DNA from: Planktothrix sp. FACHB-1365
GTDB lineage: Bacteria > Cyanobacteriota > Cyanobacteriia > Cyanobacteriales > Microcoleaceae
Direction of reading: 5' to 3'
DNA length: 64,000 nt
Assembly: GCF_014697575.1 (NCBI RefSeq)
Contig: NZ_JACJSC010000006.1
Coordinates: 124,001 to 188,000, forward strand
Of the stretch, positions 8,518 through 17,425 are shown one piece after another. The first letter of the stretch is position 1, and every line of letters starts with the position of its first letter. The notes beneath the pieces are model-generated. The model had not been told where the DNA came from. It was given only the letters and a program-made list of their open reading frames with translations, and did not search any database. The translations under genes and the position numbers were made by a program.

Positions 8518-9999
8518 TTACACTAATGCTCGTAATAAAGCTTGTAATTTTAACTGAATTTCAGCAAGTTCTTTTTCCGGTTCTGACCCCGCCACAATTC
8601 CCGCTCCTGCATAAAGTCTAGCACGATTTCCATCTAATAAAGCCGAACGAATTCCGACAACAAACTCTCCATTTCCGTGATGATCAATCCAACCAATGGG
8701 AGCCGCATAAAGGGAACGATCAAAAGTTTCATAATGATGAATTTGCTGTTGAGCAATATCTCTAGGAGTTCCCGCCACAGCCGGAGTTGGGTGCAATTGC
8801 GCCAAGATTTCTAATAGATGAATATGAGTTGAAACTTGACATTGGATGGGTGTCCATAGGTGTTGAATATTGGTGAGTTGTCTTAAACAAGGTAAACCCG
8901 TTAAATTCGGAGTTAACCCTAAATTTAATAACCGTTCAACAATAAAATCTACCACCACTTGATGCTCACGCAGATTTTTTTCACTATTCAGTAATTCTTG
9001 ACCTAAATTAACATCTTCTAAAGGCGTTTTGCCACGGGGGGCTGAACCCGCCAAGGCATCGGTAATTAACTCCTGATTTTTTAAACTAATTAACCGTTCT
9101 GGACTCGCACCAATAAATTGTTGACCCTTGCCATTTCCCGTTGAAAAAATATAACAATCGGGGTACAAAAATCGTAAATTATTCAAAGAATGAATCAAAT
9201 TAAACGGTTTTTTAGAAACGACATCAATGGGTTGAGAAAGCACCAATTTCTTTAAAGATTTAGCTTGAATTAAATCTAAAGCAGAATTCACAGACTGTTT
9301 AAACTGTAAATAAGGTTTTGGGTCGGTTTCTACCTGTTTTGTCAATAATAAACTAGAATTTTCAGAGGCAACCGAGAGAATTGAGGTTTTTTCTAACGCA
9401 TTAATTTGTTGACTTTTATACCAAACATCACTCAAAATATTTTCAATTTTAGAGTTTTTCTTCAAAACAATATTAACAATTAAAATGCAGCGATTTTTTT
9501 TGCGAATCACTTGCCATTTTGGTAGAAATATGGTAGTAGGTGGAAAATAAACTCGTTCTTGATGAATTGAAGAATCCGGCAAAGAATCTGCCGATAAATT
9601 AGAATTAAAATGTTGATCAAAAAAAGTAAAACTACAACAGAAATAAGGTTTAGGTAAATTACTGTTTTTAGAACCAATAATAACAGTTTTATCTAAACAA
9701 GACTGAATAAAGTTTTGAGCTTCTAAAAACCGATTTTTTCCTCCTGTGGTGAACTTTATAGCCGTATCAACCGCAACAAAGGATTCCTCAATTTGAGGTT
9801 TCTCAAAATAAAAATGAATTAAATTAGGATGATAAAACTCCTGTAAAACTGCTAACGGATCAATCCATTGAATTTCATGAGCAATACTTAGAATTTTAGT
9901 CTGGTAATCCTGTAATCCATGATGCTGAAACTCTAACAAAAAACGATGCAGTTCTTGGCGATCTTGCAATAACGGGGTTGCAGAAGGAAAAACTGGCAT
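8518..9999 (-). CDS. menF: Isochorismate synthase
   Basis: MenF converts chorismate to isochorismate, the entry step to phylloquinone (vitamin K1) in cyanobacteria. The C-terminal half carries the chorismate-binding signature: SGTG-like FSTGNGKGQQFIGASPERL, the PRGKTP loop, QHLWTPI, LHPTPAVAGTP, and the final YAGAGIVAGSEPEKE. I choose ATG 9999 (493 aa, starting MPVFPSATP) over an upstream TTG at 10014. The variable N-terminal 250 residues fit plant and cyanobacterial MenF. It is divergent from menA across a 0.5-kb gap, so the two may share regulation. A salicylate or anthranilate-type enzyme is unlikely given menA and menE nearby. Confidence 0.9.
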   Translation of the reverse strand: MPVFPSATPLLQDRQELHRFLLEFQHHGLQDYQTKILSIAHEIQWIDPLAVLQEFYHPNLIHFYFEKPQIEESFVAVDTAIKFTTGGKNRFLEAQNFIQSCLDKTVIIGSKNSNLPKPYFCCSFTFFDQHFNSNLSADSLPDSSIHQERVYFPPTTIFLPKWQVIRKKNRCILIVNIVLKKNSKIENILSDVWYKSQQINALEKTSILSVASENSSLLLTKQVETDPKPYLQFKQSVNSALDLIQAKSLKKLVLSQPIDVVSKKPFNLIHSLNNLRFLYPDCYIFSTGNGKGQQFIGASPERLISLKNQELITDALAGSAPRGKTPLEDVNLGQELLNSEKNLREHQVVVDFIVERLLNLGLTPNLTGLPCLRQLTNIQHLWTPIQCQVSTHIHLLEILAQLHPTPAVAGTPRDIAQQQIHHYETFDRSLYAAPIGWIDHHGNGEFVVGIRSALLDGNRARLYAGAGIVAGSEPEKELAEIQLKLQALLRALV

Positions 10000-10522
10000 A
10001 TAAAAAACGAACAAGAAAAGGTTAGAACAGGGAAAAGTATTACCGAAAAATCGTTAACTTTGATTATCGTAATATAACTTAACGACTTTCAGCGCGATTT
10101 ACCCTTTATTCATAATCTCTCTTGTAAAAATCTTCCCTTCAGTCTGTAAAAAAAGTTTATATAGCAGGGAACAGGGAACAGCTTAACACCGAACAGACAG
10201 GAAAAGAGTGCTCTGCACAGGGTTTTGGCATCAGTCTCTGTCCTAACACCCCCGGCGCGACTGCTATATCAGGGGTCAGGTGTTGACGCCCCTGCTCTGC
10301 TGTCCCTGTCCCTCCACTCCCTCTGGGTTCCTGTTTTGGAATTCTCGACCATTATCAGTTATTCTTATAGGACAATCAGGCCGTCAAACTGGTGGAACGT
10401 GGAATGATAATTAAGCCATCTAGCAACTTTTATTTAAGGGGAGTTAGGGGTAAACTTCTAGGAGTTTGATGGGTCAAAAATGTGTTGAATGATAGGATGT
10501 CATCGTTTTAAATCCTCTTGCT
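10000..10522. other. Divergent menF/menA intergenic region
   Basis: About 520 bases separate the divergent men genes. It must hold both promoters, but I cannot pick convincing -10/-35 boxes. A short GGGAACA doublet lies near 10165-10180. A GC-rich stretch (about 10245-10330) has no supported gene: the small open frame there lacks a ribosome-binding site and any recognisable sequence. Confidence 0.5.
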
Positions 10523-11422
10523 ATGACCACAGAACTGATTACAGCATCAAAAAATAAATTATGGTTAGCGGCGATTAAGCCTCCGATGTATAGTGTGGCC
10601 ATTATGCCAATTTGGGTCGGCACTGCCGTTGCCGTCTTTGAAACCTCTACCCTCAATTGGAAAGTTTTTACCACCTTTATCACGGCTGCTATTTTAATTT
10701 TAGCCTGGGAAAACCTTTTGAATGATGTCTTTGATTCAGAAACAGGAATTGACAAAAATAAGCATCATTCCTTAGTCAATTTAACCGGAAATAAATTATT
10801 TATTCTCGCTATTGGGAATGGTTGTTTAGCCTTAGCTCTTTTAGGATTATTAGCAATTTGTTGGTGGCAAAAGGATTTAACGGTTTTAGGATTAATTCTC
10901 CTGTGTTGTGGATTGGGGTATTTATATCAAGGGCCTCCCTTTCGGTTAGGATATCAAGGATTAGGAGAATTTTTATGTTTTTTTGCTTTTGGGCCTTTGG
11001 GAGTTTCCGCCGCCTATTATAGTCAAACCCAAAGCTGGTCATGGGTTTGTTTAGCCACATCAATTATTGTCGGAATTCCAATCACCTTAGTTTTATTTTG
11101 TTCCCATTTTCATCAAGTGGAAGATGATATTTTGGCGGGTAAAAAGTCTCCAATTGTGCGTTTAGGAACAGAAAAAGGTGCCAAACTTTTACCTTGGGTT
11201 TGTGGAAGTATTTTTCTGTTAACCGGGGGATTAGTGCTATTGGGAATTTTACCCATTTGGACGTTACTCAGCTTTGTTGGCATTCCCTCTGCTATCAAAC
11301 TCTGTCGTCATGTTAGTCAATATCATAACCAGCCTAACTTAGTTAGCAATTGCAAATTTATTGCGATTTCTCTACAATTTTGGAGTAGCTTATTCTTAGG
11401 AGTAGGGTTAATTTTACATTAA
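10523..11422 (+). CDS. menA: 1,4-dihydroxy-2-naphthoate phytyltransferase (UbiA family)
   Basis: MenA attaches the prenyl (phytyl) tail to 1,4-dihydroxy-2-naphthoate in the membrane during phylloquinone synthesis. The 299-residue protein is strongly hydrophobic with about eight or nine membrane segments. The two UbiA aspartate motifs are visible: NDVFDSETG (N67, D68, D71) and HQVEDDILAGK near residue 195. Start ATG 10523 is followed by MTTELITASK, a soluble lead-in before KPPMYSVAIMPIWVGT. Its neighbours menF and menE support the assignment over other UbiA enzymes such as ubiquinone or chlorophyll prenyltransferases. Confidence 0.9.
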   Translation: MTTELITASKNKLWLAAIKPPMYSVAIMPIWVGTAVAVFETSTLNWKVFTTFITAAILILAWENLLNDVFDSETGIDKNKHHSLVNLTGNKLFILAIGNGCLALALLGLLAICWWQKDLTVLGLILLCCGLGYLYQGPPFRLGYQGLGEFLCFFAFGPLGVSAAYYSQTQSWSWVCLATSIIVGIPITLVLFCSHFHQVEDDILAGKKSPIVRLGTEKGAKLLPWVCGSIFLLTGGLVLLGILPIWTLLSFVGIPSAIKLCRHVSQYHNQPNLVSNCKFIAISLQFWSSLFLGVGLILH

Positions 11423-11550
11423 ATGAACACCCTTTTGTTATTTATTGATTTGGTGGGCTTTGCCCACCAGAAAAATTTCCAGGTTATACACCACCACTAC
11501 GCATTACAGTTAGGATACTTCTAAATCCAGTAAGCTTATTCATGGCTTAT

Positions 11551-11580
11551 TGTTCCCTGTTCCCTGTTCCCTGTTCCCTA
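11551..11580. repeat. (TTCCCTG)n heptad array
   Basis: Four copies of the TTCCCTG/TTCCCTA heptad end about 8 bases before the AGAGG ribosome-binding site of the DoxX-family gene. Confidence 0.85.
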
Positions 11581-11600
11581 CTATAAAAAGAGGTTAAATA

Positions 11601-12017
11601 ATGATACAGTTTATTCCGTTAATAGGACGAACATTTTTAGCAACGATTTTCATTCACGCTGCGGTTAATAAAATCTTTGATTTTGCCAATACTCAAACGA
11701 TGATGACAGAAAAAGGTTTACCGTTTGCAGGGGTATTATTAGTAGTGACTATTATTATCCAAATTGTCGGAGGATTATCGTTAGTGGTCGGGTATAAAAC
11801 CCATTTAGGAGCTTGGCTTTTAATTCTATTCTTAATTCCAACAACCTTAATCTTTCATAATTTTTGGGATGCACCCTCAGAAAAAATTGATTTTTTCAAA
11901 AATTTATCAATTATGGGTGGGTTACTGATGATTACCTATTTTGGAGCAGGGCCAGTAAGTGTTGATGAACATATTACGATGAGTAATACTGATTTTACTG
12001 ATCCTGATAATCCCTAA
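11601..12017 (+). CDS. DoxX-family membrane protein
   Basis: This 138-aa protein has four hydrophobic segments (about residues 5-22, 43-62, 70-86 and 100-117), the length and pattern of DoxX-type proteins, with FIHAAVNKIFDFANT early in the chain as is usual. Ribosome-binding site AGAGG at 11589-11593 supports ATG 11601. DoxX relatives act with quinones or oxidoreductases in some bacteria, so a link to the neighbouring phylloquinone genes is possible but is inference. Its 3' end overlaps the convergent menE by 23 bases. Confidence 0.8.
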   Translation: MIQFIPLIGRTFLATIFIHAAVNKIFDFANTQTMMTEKGLPFAGVLLVVTIIIQIVGGLSLVVGYKTHLGAWLLILFLIPTTLIFHNFWDAPSEKIDFFKNLSIMGGLLMITYFGAGPVSVDEHITMSNTDFTDPDNP

Positions 12018-13356
12018 CGAATTCTTGAATCAGTTTTTGATTTAATTTCCCTTGAGAATTGCGAGGTAACTGTTCTAAAGAAATCCACAATTTAGGATGT
12101 TTAAATTTAGATAATTTTCCGATCATTGCCTGTTTTAATTCCACCAGAGAAACCTGTTTAAAACTCGGAACATAGACCGCAACCACAATTTCACCCCAGT
12201 ATTCATCCGGTTTCCCTATCACACAAATATCCTGAACTAAACCCGTAGAACGAATAACCGCTTCTACTTCTGCGGGAAATACATTTTCTCCCCCAGTAAT
12301 AATTTTATTACTCTGTCTTCCCACTAATGTTAAATATCCCTGTTCATCCCAACAGCCTAAATCATCAGGTATAAAACTATTAATCCGTCTTTGAGGATCA
12401 AAATTATCGTGATAATATCCTAACATTAAGGAATCCGCTTCAATTGTAATCAGTCCGGGTTGATTTGGTTTTAATTCCCCTCCATTTTGATCCTGAATTT
12501 TAATTTTAGCATGGGGTAAAACCTTCCCACAGCTATTATTTCCCCGTAAAAAATCCGGGGGTTTTAAGGTAACAATTTGAGAAGCAGTTTCTGTCATTCC
12601 ATAGGTTAACGCCAGAGGAATTTGAGCCAAACGACTTTGTTCTAATAACTCTAACCAAGGGGGTGCTCCTCCTAATAAGACTATCTGAAATTGAGATAAC
12701 CAATTTGTTAAGGAGGGCTGTTGTAATAAGCGATATAATTGGGTGGGAACTAAGGAAATAAAACAGTCATGAGGATTAAAATTAATCCAGTCTTCTGCTT
12801 CTACAGATTTAAAGGATGTAATCATGAATTGTCCATCGGTTAAAAGCGATCGCATCCACTGCATTAATCCGCTAACATGATAAAGGGGTAAAGTACAAAA
12901 AGAATGAATAGCAGGGGTTTGAAAATATTGTTGAACGCCAATAACTGAAGCTGTTAAAGTATCTAAAGTATGAACAGCAAACTTAATATTTCCTGAAGTT
13001 CCTCCCGTGGGAACCATAATCAGATTTTGAAGCAATTCATGAGTTTTAGGGCTGGGATTTTTATACTCTAAAATTCGACCTTGAGAGATTAACAAATTAG
13101 GTTTAACTAATTCATAAACTTGTTTCCATTCTTCTTTTCCCCATTGAGGATTGCATAAAAACACAGGACATTTTACTGTCACCGCAGCTACAAAAGCCGA
13201 TAAAAACAAAAGTGGCTCAGATTCTGATATTAAAATTTTAGGATAACTTTTATTTGATTTTTGCCAGTGATTGATCTCTTGTAAATAATTTGTTAAAAAT
13301 TCTTTCTGATCTAAATTAACCTGATTTTGGCTTTTAATTTTATCAATAAAATCCAT
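11995..13356 (-). CDS. menE: o-Succinylbenzoate-CoA ligase
   Basis: MenE activates o-succinylbenzoate with CoA and ATP for naphthoate ring closure in phylloquinone synthesis. The 453-residue protein shows the adenylate-forming signatures: VPTGGTSGNIKFAVHT (P-loop, about residues 117-132), LTYGMTETAS, and YLTLVGRQSNKIITGGENVFP with the C-terminal catalytic lysine in NSQGKLNQK. It belongs to the acyl-CoA synthetase family; menF and menA 2-3 kb away give the specific call. It is convergent with, and overlaps, the DoxX gene. Confidence 0.88.
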   Translation of the reverse strand: MDFIDKIKSQNQVNLDQKEFLTNYLQEINHWQKSNKSYPKILISESEPLLFLSAFVAAVTVKCPVFLCNPQWGKEEWKQVYELVKPNLLISQGRILEYKNPSPKTHELLQNLIMVPTGGTSGNIKFAVHTLDTLTASVIGVQQYFQTPAIHSFCTLPLYHVSGLMQWMRSLLTDGQFMITSFKSVEAEDWINFNPHDCFISLVPTQLYRLLQQPSLTNWLSQFQIVLLGGAPPWLELLEQSRLAQIPLALTYGMTETASQIVTLKPPDFLRGNNSCGKVLPHAKIKIQDQNGGELKPNQPGLITIEADSLMLGYYHDNFDPQRRINSFIPDDLGCWDEQGYLTLVGRQSNKIITGGENVFPAEVEAVIRSTGLVQDICVIGKPDEYWGEIVVAVYVPSFKQVSLVELKQAMIGKLSKFKHPKLWISLEQLPRNSQGKLNQKLIQEFVRDYQDQ

Positions 13357-13496
13357 ATTAAACTCTATTAAAATCTCCCTTAATTTTCCTGAAAAGGGTT
13401 ATATAGCAATCCCAAATAGGTTGTAATAATTTACAACTGATATGAAACAGCTAGAAGTATTACTTTGTATTCCCTATTCCCTATTTTCTATCCCCC

Positions 13497-13570
13497 ATTC
13501 GTAATTCGTAATTCGTAATTCGTAATTCGTAATTCGTAATTCGTAATTCGTAATTCGTAATTCGTAATTC
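13497..13570. repeat. (GTAATTC)n heptad array
   Basis: About ten exact copies of the heptamer CGTAATT sit between the end of the Ser/Thr kinase gene and menE, flanked by TTCCCTA/TTCCCTG heptads. It is a third unit sequence with the same 7-bp period. Confidence 0.95.
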
Positions 13571-13590
13571 CCTGTTCCCTGCTATAGATT

Positions 13591-15594
13591 TCATTCCAAC
13601 TTAGGTGTAGTAATAGGTTGAGAGTCTGGGGAAGGAAGGGGAGTAGATTCTGGGGCTGGCTCTGGAGTCGGTTCTGGTGTAGGACTCGGTTCCAACGGCG
13701 GTGCTGGAGTTGGTTCTGGTGCTGGAATTGGGGCGGGTTCCGGGGTAGGAGCCGGAGTCGGTTCCGGGGTGGGAGCCGGAGTCGGTTCCGGGGTAGGAGC
13801 CGGGGTCGGGGCTGGCTCCGGTGCTGGAGCAGGGACGGGTGCAGGCTCCGGTGCAAAGGTCGGCTGAGGGCTGGGTTCCGGTTCAGGAAGGGGAACAGGT
13901 TCCGGTTCAGGAAGGGGAACAGGTTCCGGTTCAGGTTCTGAAGGCGTAATAGGGGAAAGGGTATTAATTAACGTCAGGTCTAACTTATAGTTACTTTCGG
14001 GTAGCCCAGGAATAGGATTGAGAATTACGGTATACTCCCCGGTGGAGGGTAAAGTTCCTTGCCATAAAGAAACCGCTTCTCCCTGATTAATCGGTTGTTG
14101 ATCCGGGCCAAGTAAGGTTAACAAAACTCCTTCCCCACTGACGGAGGCATAAAACTGTTGTCCAGCTTCAGCCAGAACCACATAGTTAGCAGCTTGATTA
14201 GCTTTGAGATTACCTTCAACCACCGTTGGTTCTCCCACCACTAAATTCAAGCGCTTTGTAGTGGGGGTGGGTACAACCGGAGAAGGGGTCAATCCGGGGC
14301 TGAGGGTGGGGTTCGGAGTTAAGTTGGGTAAGGGGAGGGACGGTATAGGACTTGAAGGACTAGCCAGGGGAGGATTGACTTGCGAGGGGGGCTCTTCGGG
14401 GTTGCGGTCGGCAATTTTCAGGAATCCTTTAACTAAAGCCCAAGATCCCCAAGCTGCTAAACAAGCCACCAAAACACCCGCTATAATCACGGTGATGGGT
14501 TTATCCCAGAGGGATTGAGAGCTTGAGAAAATCGGATCAGGGTTAGGAGTGAGGGCAGGGGTCGGAGGCGGAACAACAGGACTATTATTGTTCTGGACTT
14601 GCTGTTGACCTTGTTGAGTAACTAAGGGTCGTCCGACCGCTAGGGTGGGGAGTTGAGAAAAATTCGGGTCTGGGGGTTGGGGCGTGGGTGAAGGAACAGG
14701 AATCGGTAGATTTTGAGTCGGGGGAAAACTCAAGGGTTGATTCAGGGTTTGTAATGCTTGTTCAACGTCTTGAGCCGATGGATAGCGATCGCTCGGTTGC
14801 CGACTCAACATTCGATTAATAATTTGAGCAAAATTCGGACTAACCTTGCTATAAGGTTGCCAATTCCAAGATAAAGCCGTTTGGTCGAGTAAATATTGGG
14901 GTTCTTGACCCGTTAATAAAACAATAGCTGTTACCGCTAAAGCATATAAATCACTACTGGGGAAAGCTTGTCCCGTTTGAATTTGTTCAAAAGGAGCATA
15001 CCCTAATTTTCCCACGCGAGTAGCCGGAGGTAAGGTTAAATCAGGGGTATTGATGCGAGTTGCTAATTCAATCACCACCCCAAAATCAATTAATATAGGC
15101 AGTTGATCTCGTTGACGTAAAATAATATTATCCGGGGAAATATCTCGATGAATAATTCCCAAACTATGAATATGAGCTAAAACGGGCAACATTTGCCGTA
15201 AAAATAGCACAATTTCAGCTTCTGTAAAGGTTGGAGGAAAACCTGGTGCTGCTTTTTTCCGCTCCATTAATAAAGCGTGATAGGTTTTCCCTTCCACATA
15301 ATCTTGAACTAAAAATAACCGTTGATTTTCTTCAAAAACCGCTCCAAACTGGGGAATTTGAGCATGATGAATTTGGTAGAGAATTTGGGCTTCCCGCCGA
15401 AACAGTTCTTTAGATTTTTGTAGGGCGTAGGTTCCCGTTTGGATGGGAATAAATTCTTTTAAGGCGCAGCGCTCGTTAAATCTTCCTTGATCTTCGGCTA
15501 AATAGGTACGACCAAACCCCCCCTGGCCTAAAACACCAATCAAGCGGTAGCGGTTTTGCAGAATTGTCCCAACGGGAATAGCAGTTTGCGTCAT
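13591..15594 (-). CDS. Membrane Ser/Thr protein kinase with PPC-like domain and Pro/Glu tail
   Basis: This 667-aa Hanks-type kinase has a complete catalytic domain: glycine loop GQGGFG (23-28), Lys46 in ALKEF, HRDISPDN (149-156, with Ser where most have Lys-Pro neighbours), and DFG at 170-172. A Pro/Gln-rich linker leads to one membrane segment at about 364-388. The outer part has a beta-rich domain resembling a pre-peptidase C-terminal domain (about 440-545, ending SNYKLDLTLI). The last 120 residues are Glu-Pro and Ala-Pro repeats such as EPTPAPTPEP. Such repeats behave as a rod or wall-spanning spacer in other proteins, which is inference here. The kinase would act on cytoplasmic targets in response to an envelope signal. 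Confidence 0.9.
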   Translation of the reverse strand: MTQTAIPVGTILQNRYRLIGVLGQGGFGRTYLAEDQGRFNERCALKEFIPIQTGTYALQKSKELFRREAQILYQIHHAQIPQFGAVFEENQRLFLVQDYVEGKTYHALLMERKKAAPGFPPTFTEAEIVLFLRQMLPVLAHIHSLGIIHRDISPDNIILRQRDQLPILIDFGVVIELATRINTPDLTLPPATRVGKLGYAPFEQIQTGQAFPSSDLYALAVTAIVLLTGQEPQYLLDQTALSWNWQPYSKVSPNFAQIINRMLSRQPSDRYPSAQDVEQALQTLNQPLSFPPTQNLPIPVPSPTPQPPDPNFSQLPTLAVGRPLVTQQGQQQVQNNNSPVVPPPTPALTPNPDPIFSSSQSLWDKPITVIIAGVLVACLAAWGSWALVKGFLKIADRNPEEPPSQVNPPLASPSSPIPSLPLPNLTPNPTLSPGLTPSPVVPTPTTKRLNLVVGEPTVVEGNLKANQAANYVVLAEAGQQFYASVSGEGVLLTLLGPDQQPINQGEAVSLWQGTLPSTGEYTVILNPIPGLPESNYKLDLTLINTLSPITPSEPEPEPVPLPEPEPVPLPEPEPSPQPTFAPEPAPVPAPAPEPAPTPAPTPEPTPAPTPEPTPAPTPEPAPIPAPEPTPAPPLEPSPTPEPTPEPAPESTPLPSPDSQPITTPKLE

Positions 15595-15933
15595 GCTTCT
15601 AGCAGGTGAGTGATCAAGAAACCCAGATGAAAATTAACCTTTCGTATTATAGATCTTAGGTACAATTCCACAGGTTCAGTCAGGGCTGACTACAAACGGA
15701 ACGGTCTGGATTCCGCAATCACGGTTGGCTGTTCAACATTAACTTTTAGGGCGGAGTGTGTCAAAGCAGGGAGACCCCTAGAGGAAATATACAGTTTCTT
15801 CTTGATCTATTGGCTAAACTGTCCTAACATTAACTTAAGTATTATAGAACTTTACTAGGAATATAGTCAGGTATAATCAAGTTTACTATACTATGATTAC
15901 GATATTCTCTGAATTAAGCGAAATGGACGAATC
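15595..15933. other. Intergenic region upstream of the kinase and the TnpB-like gene
   Basis: This 339-base AT-rich gap holds the divergent upstream regions of the kinase and the TnpB-like gene and presumably the left end of the latter element. I see no gene and no clear inverted repeat that would fix the element's left boundary. Confidence 0.4.
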
Positions 15934-17151
15934 ATGAAATTAGTAGAAAGGCACGTGATCAAGAAAGGACATCTTCATTATCAAGAGATTGATCAACTTG
16001 GTTTTGCGTCCAAAAATCTTTATAACGCCGCTAATTACTTGATTCGTCAATCCTTTATTCACGAACAAGTGTATCTCAATTATTACACCGTTCAAAAACA
16101 ACTCCAAGGGACAGAGGTTTATCAAGCCTTACCAGCTAAAGTCAGTCAACAAATCTTGATGATTTTAGATAAAAACTGGCAAGGCTTTTTGGCATCTTTA
16201 AAGGAATGGCAGTCCGAGCCTAAAAAGTTTTTAGGTAGACCTAAACTTCCTAAATACAAAGATAAAGAAAAAGGGCGTAATCTGCTGGTTTATACAATTC
16301 AAGCCCTGAGTCAACCCTTATTAAGGCAAGGAATTGTCAAACCCTCTCGGACAAATATTTCTGTCAAAACTTGGATTGAAAATATTAAACAGGTGAGGAT
16401 TGTTCCCCAACTTGACCATTATGTTATTGAGGTAATTTATGAGAAAGAAATTCTGCAACAGCAGTTAGCTCCTAAGCGAATTGCTGGAATTGATATTGGG
16501 TTGAATAATCTAGCTACAGTCACTTTCAATCAAGCCGGAATTCAACCGCTCTTGATTAACGGCAGACCTCTCAAGTCAATTAACCAGTTCTTCAATAAAT
16601 CTAAAGCCAAAATCCAAGCTAAACTGGGAAATCAAACGTCTCAAAGACTCCAAAAAATCTGTACGAAACGGAATTTTAAGGTAGAGGATTATCTGCATAA
16701 AGCCAGCCGATTAATTGTAGATTATTTGGTGTTTCATCAAATTGGAACTTTAATCATTGGTAGAAACCCGGAGTGGAAACAGCAAGTTAACCTGGGGAAA
16801 CGCAATAATCAAAACTTTGTACAAATTCCTCATGCTAGATTGGTGGAAATGCTGCGTTATAAAGCCGAACTTCAAGGGATTTATGTGGGGGAACAGGAAG
16901 AATCTTACACCAGTCAAGCTAGTTTTTTAGATTTGGATCTAATTCCGGTTTATTCACCTGGACAAAAAGAAAAGCCATTGTTCAGTGGTCAACGAATTTG
17001 TAGAGGACTTTATCGGTCTTCTACAGGGAAACAATTCAACGCCGATGTCAATGGCTCGTTGAATATTATCAGAAAAGCAGTCCCGAACGCTTTTAGCAAC
17101 GGGATAGAGGGTGTTGTAGTTCATCCCGTACGGTTAACCCCGGCTAAGTAA
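15934..17151 (+). CDS. TnpB-like protein with altered RuvC-II site and no zinc finger
   Basis: This 405-aa protein has the IS605 OrfB/TnpB layout. RuvC-I is GIDIGLNNLATV with Asp187, and RuvC-III is NADVNGSLNI with Asp371. The position that normally carries the RuvC-II glutamate (as in ..EDL..) reads LIIGRNPEW, with Gly276 there and the nearest glutamate at 280. The usual CxxC...CxxC zinc ribbon is absent: the segment reads SYTSQASFLD (324-333) and RGLYRSSTGK (357-366) with no paired cysteines. Catalytic-site rearrangement and loss are known in several TnpB branches, so this may be a rearranged nuclease or an inactivated, repurposed one. No TnpA is next to it. Confidence 0.85.
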   Translation: MKLVERHVIKKGHLHYQEIDQLGFASKNLYNAANYLIRQSFIHEQVYLNYYTVQKQLQGTEVYQALPAKVSQQILMILDKNWQGFLASLKEWQSEPKKFLGRPKLPKYKDKEKGRNLLVYTIQALSQPLLRQGIVKPSRTNISVKTWIENIKQVRIVPQLDHYVIEVIYEKEILQQQLAPKRIAGIDIGLNNLATVTFNQAGIQPLLINGRPLKSINQFFNKSKAKIQAKLGNQTSQRLQKICTKRNFKVEDYLHKASRLIVDYLVFHQIGTLIIGRNPEWKQQVNLGKRNNQNFVQIPHARLVEMLRYKAELQGIYVGEQEESYTSQASFLDLDLIPVYSPGQKEKPLFSGQRICRGLYRSSTGKQFNADVNGSLNIIRKAVPNAFSNGIEGVVVHPVRLTPAK

Positions 17152-17425
17152 GACCTGAGATATTTGTCTATGGTTTTCCGAACTATTTTCCCTATTTTAA
17201 TTTGATCACTCTTTCTCCACAATTAATATAGAGGACGTTTGATTTGCACAATTTCAAGCAGCAGTGCTTCCGCTTACTGAAAAACGTCGTTTTCCGTTGG
17301 CTTGGCTGCTGAGATGTACTCAACAGACAACAGCCAAAATTCAATTCGCCAAACCTGTTCCGAATTCCAGTCTTTTCTGGAATGATTAAGATTGATTGCC
17401 ATGTCATGAACTGTGAGGGTTCGCC

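Noticed and set aside
10225-10407. Small open frame between menF and menA
   Set aside because: No ribosome-binding site, no recognisable protein, and it lies in the shared promoter region.
13488-13941. Open frames rich in Arg, Leu, Pro or Trp on both strands over the kinase tail
   Set aside because: They are frame-shifted and opposite-strand readings of the GC-rich EPAP-type repeats in the kinase gene.
17192-17407. Minus-strand open frame between the TnpB-like gene and prs
   Set aside because: No recognisable sequence, and it covers the region where the prs promoter must be.
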